The notes below the pieces were generated by a model. That model was not told the DNA's origin, did not search any database, and worked only from the letters and a program-made list of their open reading frames with translations. DNA of 64,000 bases from Huiozyma naganishii CBS 8797 (lineage: Eukaryota > Ascomycota > Saccharomycetes > Saccharomycetales > Saccharomycetaceae), in NCBI RefSeq assembly GCF_000348985.1, contig NC_035931.1:310001-374000 (forward strand), written 5' to 3'. The position numbers and the translations under genes are program-made. Positions 1 to 10,757 of this stretch are shown piece after piece. The number at the start of each line of letters is the position of its first letter. Position 1 is the first letter of the stretch.

Positions 1-2424
1 ACGCAGATGACGCAGAAGTTCCTGGTGGATAAGTTCACACAGGAGAAGATCAGCGAGCGCATTGTGGTGCGGATTATCTGCACTTCTGGGCAGAACAAGA
101 TCCGGGACCTTGAGGCGGACCCGCAGAAGGTGTTGCGGACGACGTCGTCGATCAAGAAAGTATGGACCTTTGGGAGGAACAGCGCCACGTCGGACTACCA
201 TCTGGGGAACATTGGGCGACTGTCCAACCAACACTTCCAAATCCTGCTCGGAGAGGACGGGAATCTGCTTCTGCGAGACACGTCTACGAACGGGACCTGG
301 TTGAACGGGGTGCGGCTGGAGAAGGGGTTGAACCAAGTACTATCCCAGGGGGATGAGATCCGCGTTGGGCTGGGTGTGGCAGCGGACACTGTCTCGTTGG
401 TTGTGTTCATTAACGATCGGTTCAAACAGACACTGGAGAGGCTTGCACACGAGAAGGAGTCGGAGTCCACGCGGGATCATCATGACACTGGGCCGGGGAC
501 ACCAGATGGCACCCTGACGCGAACTCTGCCACAATCCGAGGAGCACAGCATTTTGAGGGACTACTTTATACAGGACGAGGTCGTAGGTCAAGGTGCGTTT
601 GCGACTGTGAAGAAGGCAATCGAGACGGCGACTGGGCGGACGTACGCGGTAAAGATCATAAACAAGCGGAAAGTAATGGGGAACCTGGATGGTGTCACGC
701 GGGAATTGACCGTCTTACAGAAACTGGACCACCCGAGCATCGTGACGCTGAAGGGATTCTACGAGGACAAGGACAATTACTACATGGTGATGGAATTTGT
801 GTCTGGAGGGGATCTCATGGATTTCGTTGCTGCACATGGACCAGTCGGTGAGGACGCCGGAAGGGAGATCACACGGCAGATCTTGGAAGCCGTGAAGTAC
901 ATACACTCCGTTGGAATCAGCCACCGAGATTTGAAACCGGACAACATACTCATTAAGCAGGACGATCCAGTCCTTGTGAAGATCACGGATTTTGGGTTGG
1001 CCAAGATGCAAGAGCACGGTGCGTTTATGAACACGTTCTGCGGGACGCTTGCGTACGTGGCGCCCGAGGTGGTCAACGGTAGACAGCAAACGAGTGAGCC
1101 CGCTGTGCCGAAAGGCGAACGCAGCCATTACTCGTCGCTCGTGGACATGTGGTCGATGGGGTGTCTAGTTTATGTGATTCTGACAGGTCACTTGCCATTC
1201 AGTGGGAGTACACCGCAGCAATTGTACGAACAGATCGGGAAGGCGTCGTACCACGAGGTGCCCCTGAAGGACTGCCGTATATCTGACCAGGCGCGTGATT
1301 TTATAGACTGTCTGCTGCAAGTGGACCCAAACAACAGACTCTCTGCTGCAAGAGCGTTGGAACATCCATGGATCCAGATGGCGTACCTGGGTTCGCCCTT
1401 CGATGGTGCATCACCTCCAATGGTGATGGAACCGGAATCGTCGTTACCGTCACAAGTATCGCTAATGGAGTCCACGGAAAACCAGTCGCAGTTACAGAAG
1501 CTGGATGAGGAGAAGTACGAGGCGGTGAAGGCCGAGCGGGACGCACAGTTTGAGCAACTTCTGGCGATGTCGAGAAGCCGACAGGACAACGGTACCAAGC
1601 AACCTTTCAAGAAACCACTGGGTGCTCCTGAACGGTTCACGAGGGACGCATTCATCTCGCAGCAGTATACCCGCGAACGACCGGCCCCACAGGCTCGTCA
1701 GAGAGGGTACGGCACTCAACCGACGAAACCGGCCGCTACTGGCACTAACACGGGGAGGTTTTTGACGCTGGTGCCCACATCTTTGAGTTACGCGCAGGAG
1801 AAGATCGCTGTGACACAGGGTCTTTCGACTTTCTTCATTGGAAGGTCGCACCACTGCAACTACGTACTGAACAACCCGCTGCTGTCCCGGGTGCACTGTT
1901 TCCTATTGAAGAAGCGGCACCCTGTCGGTGGGAGCATCAACGAGGCTCCCGCAGCCGGTCTAGAGGACCTATGGTACTGCCACGTCGGGAGCAACCCGTG
2001 CCATCTGAACGGCGCCAAGATCGGCCCAGGACAGAAATGCCTGCTGTACGACGGGGACGTCTTAAAGATCCTGAACGACGAGCAGTCAAAGTTACAAGGC
2101 CGGCTCTTCGAGATCCGAGTGCAGATTGACGACCCAACGGGGCTGTACAACGACGGCCAGGCGAGCGTGGGCGACTCACAGCGTCGTCCACGGGAAGTGA
2201 CCCCACAGACAGCAGAGGAGCGCGGTCTCGTCACGCGGCTGAACCGCATGATGGCTACAGCAAACGCAAACCCGCGCAGTGTGCCACGGGAACACCACTA
2301 CGAATCCACCAGCGACGACCCCGAGCAGAGAAACTCTATTCCGACCTCGCCGCCGCTAAAACGGGCCAAACTGAACCCAACGACGCGCACCTCGAGCAAC
2401 CTGCAGTTCGCCTCTTCGGGGTGA
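1..2424 (+). CDS. RAD53: Checkpoint kinase Rad53 (CHK2 family), 5' partial
   Basis: DNA-damage and replication checkpoint effector Ser/Thr kinase, acting in the nucleus downstream of Mec1. Numbering from the ATG at base 7: FHA1 about residues 52-105 (GRNS, RLSNQH, STNGTW), kinase domain about 187-460 with glycine loop GQGAFA, Lys in YAVKI, HRDLKPDN around 307-313, DFG 328-330 and APE, then FHA2 about 590-720 (FFIGRS, LSRVHCF) and a basic C-terminal patch LKRAKL. The frame is open to the window edge and reads T-Q before M-T-Q. In S. cerevisiae the matching stretch is an N-terminal TQ cluster, about 15 residues into the protein, so the true start probably lies upstream and base 7 is likely an internal Met. 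The visible part is 805 aa against about 821 aa in S. cerevisiae. PEP4 follows on the same strand, as expected. Confidence 0.97.
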   Translation, partial: TQMTQKFLVDKFTQEKISERIVVRIICTSGQNKIRDLEADPQKVLRTTSSIKKVWTFGRNSATSDYHLGNIGRLSNQHFQILLGEDGNLLLRDTSTNGTWLNGVRLEKGLNQVLSQGDEIRVGLGVAADTVSLVVFINDRFKQTLERLAHEKESESTRDHHDTGPGTPDGTLTRTLPQSEEHSILRDYFIQDEVVGQGAFATVKKAIETATGRTYAVKIINKRKVMGNLDGVTRELTVLQKLDHPSIVTLKGFYEDKDNYYMVMEFVSGGDLMDFVAAHGPVGEDAGREITRQILEAVKYIHSVGISHRDLKPDNILIKQDDPVLVKITDFGLAKMQEHGAFMNTFCGTLAYVAPEVVNGRQQTSEPAVPKGERSHYSSLVDMWSMGCLVYVILTGHLPFSGSTPQQLYEQIGKASYHEVPLKDCRISDQARDFIDCLLQVDPNNRLSAARALEHPWIQMAYLGSPFDGASPPMVMEPESSLPSQVSLMESTENQSQLQKLDEEKYEAVKAERDAQFEQLLAMSRSRQDNGTKQPFKKPLGAPERFTRDAFISQQYTRERPAPQARQRGYGTQPTKPAATGTNTGRFLTLVPTSLSYAQEKIAVTQGLSTFFIGRSHHCNYVLNNPLLSRVHCFLLKKRHPVGGSINEAPAAGLEDLWYCHVGSNPCHLNGAKIGPGQKCLLYDGDVLKILNDEQSKLQGRLFEIRVQIDDPTGLYNDGQASVGDSQRRPREVTPQTAEERGLVTRLNRMMATANANPRSVPREHHYESTSDDPEQRNSIPTSPPLKRAKLNPTTRTSSNLQFASSG

Positions 2425-4119
<1,695 letters not shown>

Positions 4120-4394
4120 ACGACACGCTTCTTCCATTTTTTTCTTTCTACGTCTATATCTATCCTCTACACTAGCTAACTATACCACTCTTACTTGTAC
4201 AGCGAGTCGAAGAGTCCCCAATCGACGTCTCATCGCTCACTTTATTGCGCTATGTCTCAATCGGGAAACTGTCAACATCGAAGTTCTTGAAACTTTGATG
4301 TTACACGATCTTACACAACACAGACAGACATCGTGCTGTGAGAGCTGGTCAATTGGTGCCGTGACAGCCACACCCCTGGGGAACGACCACTGCA

Positions 4395-6272
4395 ATGATG
4401 ATGCCACCAAAGAGCACACCAAGCCCGCACGTCAGGAGACAGTCGGCAAAGGGGACGCTCATATCCACGCCGAAATCGAAGAGCGCACCGCTCTCGCCCC
4501 TGCTGTCCTCCAGAAGTTCCCTGCGGAGGACCCCCTCCCAGGAGCGATCTCGCGCCCCGTCAACGGTGTCCAGTGGGAGTAGTAACAACTCATCAACGCA
4601 ATTCTCAATATCGAAAAGACGGGCATTCCTAAGCTCACCGGCAGCCACGGCCACGAGGACCAACAGGGCAACAATCACGGTCGCTGTGCGGATCAAACCA
4701 ACGGCGCCGAACGTGGACCCGCAATGGCACGCGCTGGGTCCACGGTGCATTGCACACTGGGACCAGGGGGATTTCCAATTCGATCATGTGTTTGGACCAA
4801 CGGCGACGAACGAGGACTTGTTCGCTGAGCTCGGTGGGGGGTTAGTCGAGAAACTGTTTGACGGGTGCAACGCAACGCTGCTCGCGTACGGGACCACAGG
4901 GTCAGGGAAGACATACACTATGGTGGGTCACAACGACGGGATAGTGAAGATGTGCGGGGATTGTGTGTTCACGAGGATGCTCAACGCGGCGGACGAGAGA
5001 CAGGTAAAGAGATCTGTCACTGTGTCGTACTTGGAGATATACAACGAGAAGATATGCGACCTGCTGAACTCGAACTGCAGGAACGAGGAACTCAAAGTTA
5101 GAGACGACCCGGTGCTCGGCGTGAAAGTCCATGGAGTCTTGGAACAGAAATGTGACACGGCAGAGGAGTTGATGAAGTGGGTCTCCGTGGGGGAAGCTGT
5201 AAGGAAGACGGGGAAGACAGATTACAACATGCGGAGTTCACGGTCGCACGCAATCATCCAGGTGAAACTCATAACGACCAATCTGTTGAACGGTACCACT
5301 CATTTCAACACGCTGTCCCTGTGTGATCTGGCAGGATCCGAAAAGGCCTCCGAACAATTGGAGAGGAGGAAAGAGGGCTCATTTATTAACAAGTCGTTGC
5401 TCGCGTTGGGGACAGTAATCTCCAAACTGAGTGCAGAGTCAAACGCGCACGACTCGTCGAGACCGTCGAGCGGATCCTTGAACAATAGCCATATCCCTTA
5501 CAGGGATTCCAAACTGACAAGACTGTTGCAGCCGGCACTGTGTAACGACAGCGTTGTCACTGCGATATGTACCATTGACCCAACAAAGGAGGCAATGACG
5601 GAGACAGTGAACACTCTGAGGTTTGCATCGCGAGCGAAAAACGTCTCCTTGAACGTCTCACGCAAGTCAATCTCGTACAGACCAGATAGTCAAGACGCGG
5701 AGAAGGATAAAAGAGTAAGAAGCTTGACCAAGCTGGTAGAGGAGCAGGATCTTATAATATCAAATTTGAAGAAGCAACAACAGCACGCGGGGTCCGCTCT
5801 GCAGAGACCAAATTCCCGCACGGCACTACTTGAAGCTGAGAATAGGGTTCTTAGAGACAAGCTGCAGCACTGCGAAAGACTACTGGATAACGATAGCGTC
5901 GAGTTACAGGACTCGCAGATTATGGAGATCGTTGATTTCTTGCCTCCAGAGGTTGGCGTACTTTTGGAGACGAAGTTCCAAAGCCTGGAGTCAGAAAACC
6001 GACAGTATAGAAACTACACAAAACAATTAGAGGCTAAAATAGCTTCTGGCGGGGACAACTCAGATACACCGGCAGCTCTCACTCTCCAAACGAATTTGGC
6101 GGAGAGAGAGAGCAAGATTCATGAACTGTTACAAATGCTCGACCGTAAAGACAAAATGATAGACGCATTGCAGAGTTCGAAACGACTCCGCAACAGGGCA
6201 TTGAGACCAATAGCGGACAACAGCATCGGCACTGAAACGACCACTGTTCCAATCAAGAAACAACTTTTGTAG
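4395..6272 (+). CDS. KIP2: Kinesin-related motor Kip2
   Basis: Plus-end-directed kinesin that carries dynein and Bik1 along cytoplasmic microtubules in spindle positioning. The 625-aa product has a Ser/Pro-rich basic N-terminal tail (about 1-90), then a kinesin motor domain (about 92-430) with P-loop GTTGSGKT (166-173), switch I SSRSH and switch II LCDLAGSEK. A coiled-coil-rich tail starts around residue 445. S. cerevisiae Kip2 is about 706 aa, so this copy is shorter, mainly in the low-complexity tails. The start is the first of two adjacent ATGs (4395, 4398). Identity rests on motor motifs plus position between PEP4 and PRM4. Confidence 0.93.
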   Translation: MMMPPKSTPSPHVRRQSAKGTLISTPKSKSAPLSPLLSSRSSLRRTPSQERSRAPSTVSSGSSNNSSTQFSISKRRAFLSSPAATATRTNRATITVAVRIKPTAPNVDPQWHALGPRCIAHWDQGDFQFDHVFGPTATNEDLFAELGGGLVEKLFDGCNATLLAYGTTGSGKTYTMVGHNDGIVKMCGDCVFTRMLNAADERQVKRSVTVSYLEIYNEKICDLLNSNCRNEELKVRDDPVLGVKVHGVLEQKCDTAEELMKWVSVGEAVRKTGKTDYNMRSSRSHAIIQVKLITTNLLNGTTHFNTLSLCDLAGSEKASEQLERRKEGSFINKSLLALGTVISKLSAESNAHDSSRPSSGSLNNSHIPYRDSKLTRLLQPALCNDSVVTAICTIDPTKEAMTETVNTLRFASRAKNVSLNVSRKSISYRPDSQDAEKDKRVRSLTKLVEEQDLIISNLKKQQQHAGSALQRPNSRTALLEAENRVLRDKLQHCERLLDNDSVELQDSQIMEIVDFLPPEVGVLLETKFQSLESENRQYRNYTKQLEAKIASGGDNSDTPAALTLQTNLAERESKIHELLQMLDRKDKMIDALQSSKRLRNRALRPIADNSIGTETTTVPIKKQLL

Positions 6273-6410
6273 TGTTCTAACGTGTAAACTTCTAGTACAA
6301 ACAGTATCAACTCTTTTTGATTCCGCCTTTTTTATTCCTTTCTTTGTGATAAGTGGAACGAGGGCGGCTAAATCGTCCAATGACTGCATCTTACCACAGA
6401 CCAGCCGCAA

Positions 6411-7001
6411 ATGTTTCCAGAGTTCAAGGGTAAGTTTAAACAGCACCTTGTGCTGAGTCTGCTTTTTGTGGTTTCTGTACCTTGGGCTCTACCGGAGGGG
6501 AACACCAGCGTTTATATTACCGGCACAGGTGGAACACTGGCTTTGGACAACGTTTCTTTACAATTTCAACAGGATCCCTTAGAGGACGAGTTGTATTTTA
6601 CGCGTGAGATTATCAGATTGCGGGATGGCATGTTCCCATTTCTTGATCTTTTCGCGGTGACACCCATAGTTTTGCTGGTCGATTCAACAGATCCGAGGGC
6701 AGTAGATTTGGAGAAGACGTTCATGCAAGAATACGAGGTGTCTCCTCCACTCACGGTTGTGAATTTAAATAGCTACCCGGAGTCTCGAGAGTTGCGCCTC
6801 TTTTTACAATTGTACTATACACAGGATATCATGGACAGGTCCCTCGCGTACCTCTTTATCAACAACCATCCCTCTGTTGGATTTGTAATGTTTGAGTCGT
6901 ACCTTTCCCTCGCTCAATTTCGAAAGTTGAGAAAGGCAAAGGGGGTTTATTCTGAGGGGAGGGTTGTTATCAACAAGATAGCGCTACCGTCCAATTTCTG
7001 A
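6411..7001 (+). CDS. PRM4: Prm4-like protein
   Basis: Assigned to PRM4 (pheromone-regulated membrane protein in S. cerevisiae) mainly by position between KIP2 and TGS1. The 196-aa product has a hydrophobic N-terminal segment at about residues 11-26 (HLVLSLLFVVSVPWAL) that could be a signal peptide or anchor. The rest (from about residue 75) looks like a thioredoxin/glutaredoxin-type fold (TPIVLLVDSTDP, then VVNLNSY) but has no CxxC redox pair. S. cerevisiae Prm4 is about 284 aa, so this one is clearly shorter. Only 138 bp separate it from KIP2, and no pheromone response element (TGAAACA) is visible there. Molecular function unknown. Confidence 0.65.
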   Translation: MFPEFKGKFKQHLVLSLLFVVSVPWALPEGNTSVYITGTGGTLALDNVSLQFQQDPLEDELYFTREIIRLRDGMFPFLDLFAVTPIVLLVDSTDPRAVDLEKTFMQEYEVSPPLTVVNLNSYPESRELRLFLQLYYTQDIMDRSLAYLFINNHPSVGFVMFESYLSLAQFRKLRKAKGVYSEGRVVINKIALPSNF

Positions 7002-7049
7002 GGACCGCCAGCTCATCCCCTTTATATATTATGTATTGTACAATCTGAG

Positions 7050-7934
7050 CTAGCCATTGATATCGTATAGCTCTGAAGTGTTTCCCGCAGGTTGTGTCAC
7101 CGATTTCGGTTCGTCACTTGGCTCCTCATCCGATGATGCAGTGTTATAGTTTAAGAATGGTGCCCCCCACATGCACATTATCCCCTTCAAATATCCGTTA
7201 TCCTTCACGTACAGCACTTTACATTTGGCAAGCGGACCGAAGACGGATCTCGTAGAGCTTGCAATTTGTTGAAGATTAGAGTTCCTGGGGAGGAACAGAA
7301 TTATATTTTGTGTGAACTTGGCAAAACTTCGAAGCAGGTACGTGATTCCACCAGGCTGCAAGGATTTTTCCAAGTCGTATTTATCGGCATGCAAGTACTC
7401 GGGCCCGCCCCAAGGTGGAGATGAGAAGATACAATCGACTGTGACATCTTTACCAAGCGAGATATCGCTGTTCCAAGGTCCATATTTTAACCACACGGAT
7501 TTTTCGACGTTGTATGCACGACAGTTCATCACGCAGCAGTACAGGTGTGACAGATCGTTGTCTACCCCTATTACTCTGGGAAACAGCTGGGCAAACTGGA
7601 TTGTATTCCCACCACCACCGCAACAGACATCCAGTATGCATCGGGCATCGGGCAGGCACGACTTGGCGAATTGCGCTACAAACTTCGAAATGGATTCCGG
7701 AGTGACACTGAACCACAGAGCCTCTGTCAGGTGTATGTTGTTCTCGTGTATTTTGGAGAAGATCCTAACCCTATTCTTCCAGTATTTGAACAGTTTCGGG
7801 TTTTTGAGTTTACGATTCGAGATGACTTTGAACGTCTCGTTTTCCAAATCCGGTTTTAGCCGTTGGAATCTCTTGGGCGATCTTTTTTTCAAGGAACGCT
7901 CAAAATGAGCCGCGTGTATCACTTTTTTACCCAT
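7050..7934 (-). CDS. TGS1: Trimethylguanosine synthase Tgs1
   Basis: Nuclear/nucleolar SAM-dependent enzyme that converts m7G caps of snRNAs and snoRNAs to trimethylguanosine. The SAM motif I reads LDVCCGGGGNTIQFA, and the catalytic motif SPPWGGPEY carries the Trp that stacks on m7G. The start at 7934 gives MGKKVIHA, which aligns with the S. cerevisiae N-terminus (MGRTFIHA), 294 aa against 315. Another in-frame ATG at 8030 would add 32 residues with a hydrophobic stretch encoded by CA-repeat sequence; this is less likely for a nuclear enzyme. The conserved end IYDVNG of S. cerevisiae is here LYDING. Convergent with PRM4 and divergent from AIM44. Confidence 0.94.
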   Translation of the reverse strand: MGKKVIHAAHFERSLKKRSPKRFQRLKPDLENETFKVISNRKLKNPKLFKYWKNRVRIFSKIHENNIHLTEALWFSVTPESISKFVAQFAKSCLPDARCILDVCCGGGGNTIQFAQLFPRVIGVDNDLSHLYCCVMNCRAYNVEKSVWLKYGPWNSDISLGKDVTVDCIFSSPPWGGPEYLHADKYDLEKSLQPGGITYLLRSFAKFTQNIILFLPRNSNLQQIASSTRSVFGPLAKCKVLYVKDNGYLKGIMCMWGAPFLNYNTASSDEEPSDEPKSVTQPAGNTSELYDING

Positions 7935-8040
7935 CCTTAATTCCCCCGTGCACACACACACACTCAGACAACTACACAAAAGTAATATCAACTGCCAGCA
8001 TGCACCCTTCAAAAAGAACTGTTCAACCATCGCAAAATCG

Positions 8041-8066
8041 CAATTTCTGAAAATTTTCAGAAATTG
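8041..8066. repeat. Perfect 26-bp palindrome
   Basis: Half-site CAATTTCTGAAAA is followed directly by its exact reverse complement, with no loop. The centre TGAAAATTTTCA is one base short of the ribosome-biogenesis element RRPE (TGAAAAATTTT). It lies between the divergent starts of TGS1 and AIM44. It could be a dimeric factor site or could extrude as a hairpin; function unknown. Confidence 0.7.
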
Positions 8067-8111
8067 TAAAAAGTGGAATTTGAGATGCTGCACTTTGCCC
8101 GATCGGGGAAT

Positions 8112-8117
8112 GCTGGT
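8112..8117 (+). promoter_or_regulatory. Possible Swi5/Ace2 site upstream of AIM44
   Basis: Exact GCTGGT core, about 230 bp upstream of the AIM44 ATG. Aim44 acts at the bud neck at cytokinesis, so M/G1 control would make sense, but a six-base match is weak evidence on its own. Confidence 0.25.
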
Positions 8118-8346
8118 TCTGTCGGATCAGGACCTAAAGAGATCGGGAAGTGGCAGTTTAGTTTATGCTGAATTCCCACGGTGCTAGGGATTAATACGTT
8201 TGCTGGGTTTTTCCACTTGGTTGCCCTCAAGAATATATATATAAGAGGATTATGGCTTTTTTCTACAACTACTGTAGGAGATTCGGGAAAATGTTTCTAC
8301 ATTTTACCTCGAAGGATACAGAAAGACTGTAAAGATTTACACAGGT

Positions 8347-10470
8347 ATGATTATCAGGACACCGACTAGAACGAAGACTAAATCATTCAAAGGGGATCAA
8401 ATGGATTTCAAGTTTCCCTCCAATGAGAGTATACACAGTGGTTCCAAGTCAATTGATTTGAATAACCACTACCTGCTGAACGAATCCCTTGGTTCTCAGG
8501 GCAAATCAGCGAAAGTGGAGGGCGGCCTTACTGTCAGTTCACCCATTTTATCAGATTACACGACAGGGTCAAATACAAACACAAACGCAGTATCCAACTC
8601 TTCCAATGGGTACTACTTATTTGCGAACATATCAGATAATACCACTTCGCCAACTTTCTTCCAAGAGCAGGCTCACGGAGAGGGTACTTCCTCGACGCAC
8701 TCCGATACGGTGTCCCTCCTACACCTCAATAGACCAGAAAAATCTGCTACGGTGTCCCCCGAGAACAAGAGAATCTCTCTAAGCCACCAGAACACCATTA
8801 TGAGCTCCATCCCTGAGAACTCGATACCGAACAAAACTAATACCTCCATAGCTCCGGCAAGTAATGTCTCCTACGATATTATATCGTCGAGAACAATGTC
8901 CCACAATAATATTATTCTTCCCTCGTCATCCTCCTCGTCCTCGATGAGTACAGCTTACTCTAGGGGCTCCCTAAGGAAAGGTGTCCCCTCCGTCAAGAGG
9001 ACAGCATTGCATTTATACAGGAAACCTAGCATGAAGAGAGTGGATTCGGTGCGGTTCCCCTCAGATTCGACAAATGGACATAGTATGGGGGGTGTTCGCA
9101 AAGTGACAAAGAACGTGGCCCCCCTAGATGAGGATAAACCATTGATCAGCAGTCCCTCTCAATTGAAGAGACCGACGAGGCCGTTGAAGAGGTCTAATGC
9201 GGTAAAATGTAAAGGTGGGTTACTACGGTACTTCGAGTTGCTAGGGATCAGAATCAAGAAAAGTTTGAACAAGTTACGGATTATAGTACGGAGGAAGCTG
9301 TTTTCATACAATAGGTCCTCCAGCGTCCCCTCAAGTACGAAGCCTAGGGGCAAGAAACTTGCCGAGAAGAAGGCGAAGAAAAGTGCCGCGGGGGCAAGTT
9401 CAAAGAAGCTGGATGAACTCAAGAAGCAAAATAGTGTGCCTTATACACCCTCTAGAAGGGCATCCTCCTCAGGGGATGTCGGCTATGTCTCCAAATTGAA
9501 AAGATCTGCCTCTCAAAGAATGTTGAAACAGTTACCGGTCACCCCCAATTTGGACGATGAGCCTAAGCTACCAGAGGGGACAGTTCCAGCGAAGAGTAAC
9601 ACTCTGAGAAGAACCAACTCCAGCATTAGAAGGGCCGCATCTATTTTGACCGCCTCATCCCCCTCTACGGCGCCCTACCAGCCTTCAAATCCTAATCTCA
9701 GAAACTCGTACATGGACCACTCCAACGGGTCTGGTTTCACTGGCCGCAGTTCTCACTTGGTAAAATCCGCCGGTTCCAAATCGCTGAATCTACTGGCTAG
9801 ACAGCAATCAATTGTGGTGAAGAATAAAGTGATCCCCTTGACGATGAACCGGTACCCCTCCGCAGACAAGAGTGAGAAGCCGCACAACGACTTCGAAGCG
9901 GAGCACGATTTTGCACCCATCCAGGAGGAGGAGGAGAACGACACCCGTTCCGTCTCCAGTATGGGGTCCTCAATCTTCACCGATGTAAAGACTCACGTGG
10001 ACGAGCCACAAGCGAGCGAGACGGTAGATGAACAAGATCTCTCTCAGATGAAGTCGGAGATGGTAGGGATGTTGAGCGAGTACTTGACCCAGATCATCTA
10101 CAAGAGAATTGCCGCAAGAATACAGGAGGTCCAGTGGGATAACTCCCGCGCGGCTGAACAAGCGGGCGAGCTGCCCTACGGGAAATTCTTGGACAACTTA
10201 CTCAGCGACTACGAGGACAGCGAAGATTTCGACTCGGACGCCAGTTCATACACCACCGTATCTACAGGATCCGACACTGTATCTACAGGATCCGACTACG
10301 AGGAGAGCAAGTTGTATACTGTCCCTGAAACAGCGATGCCCGAATTGACCTCAGCCGTTCTTGCATCGAAACCGCTGTTCGGCAGATACCAAGACACGCT
10401 ACTGCACTCGTCTGCCGTTGCAGCATCGGTCCACAGGTCCTTGACACTACCCGTAGGGTTAACCATCTGA
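8347..10470 (+). CDS. AIM44: Bud-neck protein Aim44 (Gps1)
   Basis: Cytokinesis regulator at the bud neck that affects Rho1/Cdc42 signalling and septin/ring behaviour in S. cerevisiae. The 707-aa product opens with the conserved block around RTKTKSF.GDQMDFKFPSN. It is mostly Ser/Asn-rich and disordered, with a central conserved basic block (KCKGGLL, then a Lys/Arg-rich amphipathic stretch LGIRIKKSLNKLRIIVRRKLF, about residues 285-320), the motif LRRTNSSIRRAASILTAS, and a conserved end (GLTI). S. cerevisiae Aim44 is 758 aa. An acidic C-terminal part carries a seven-residue tandem duplication (TVSTGSD twice, bases 10258-10299). The order TGS1-AIM44-PET20 is conserved. Confidence 0.93.
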   Translation: MIIRTPTRTKTKSFKGDQMDFKFPSNESIHSGSKSIDLNNHYLLNESLGSQGKSAKVEGGLTVSSPILSDYTTGSNTNTNAVSNSSNGYYLFANISDNTTSPTFFQEQAHGEGTSSTHSDTVSLLHLNRPEKSATVSPENKRISLSHQNTIMSSIPENSIPNKTNTSIAPASNVSYDIISSRTMSHNNIILPSSSSSSSMSTAYSRGSLRKGVPSVKRTALHLYRKPSMKRVDSVRFPSDSTNGHSMGGVRKVTKNVAPLDEDKPLISSPSQLKRPTRPLKRSNAVKCKGGLLRYFELLGIRIKKSLNKLRIIVRRKLFSYNRSSSVPSSTKPRGKKLAEKKAKKSAAGASSKKLDELKKQNSVPYTPSRRASSSGDVGYVSKLKRSASQRMLKQLPVTPNLDDEPKLPEGTVPAKSNTLRRTNSSIRRAASILTASSPSTAPYQPSNPNLRNSYMDHSNGSGFTGRSSHLVKSAGSKSLNLLARQQSIVVKNKVIPLTMNRYPSADKSEKPHNDFEAEHDFAPIQEEEENDTRSVSSMGSSIFTDVKTHVDEPQASETVDEQDLSQMKSEMVGMLSEYLTQIIYKRIAARIQEVQWDNSRAAEQAGELPYGKFLDNLLSDYEDSEDFDSDASSYTTVSTGSDTVSTGSDYEESKLYTVPETAMPELTSAVLASKPLFGRYQDTLLHSSAVAASVHRSLTLPVGLTI
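10258..10299 (+). repeat. 21-bp tandem duplication inside AIM44
   Basis: Two nearly identical 21-bp units encode TVSTGSD twice, in frame, in the acidic Ser/Thr-rich C-terminal region of AIM44. Confidence 0.8.
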
Positions 10471-10757
10471 TGCGACTACCACTACTACTACCACTACCAC
10501 TGTATAACCTTTATACCTCTGCAAAACTGTCCAATCACAGCGGACCTGCTTAGTAACAGCCCGAAAAGGGAAATCATTGCAGTTCTGCGCCAAAGAAAAA
10601 GAAACGATTTCTGAAGTTCTCGAAAAGCTGTATTTAACGAACTCGTTGGATGGTTTGCATGGGGACGTGCAGTTGTTGGTGGCGGTTGGTTGGGATCGGA
10701 CCCTCGGTATTGCTGCTGCTGCTGCTGTTCGGTACAGGTGAGTTGTGCTTTTGAGGA

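Larger units (their letters stand above)
7935..8346. other. Divergent TGS1-AIM44 promoter region, 412 bp
   Basis: Holds a CA repeat (about 7950-7970), a perfect 26-bp palindrome (8041-8066), a GCTGGT Swi5/Ace2-type core (8112-8117) and a TATATATATAAG box (about 8234-8245) roughly 100 bp before AIM44. Either gene may use these elements. Confidence 0.5.
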
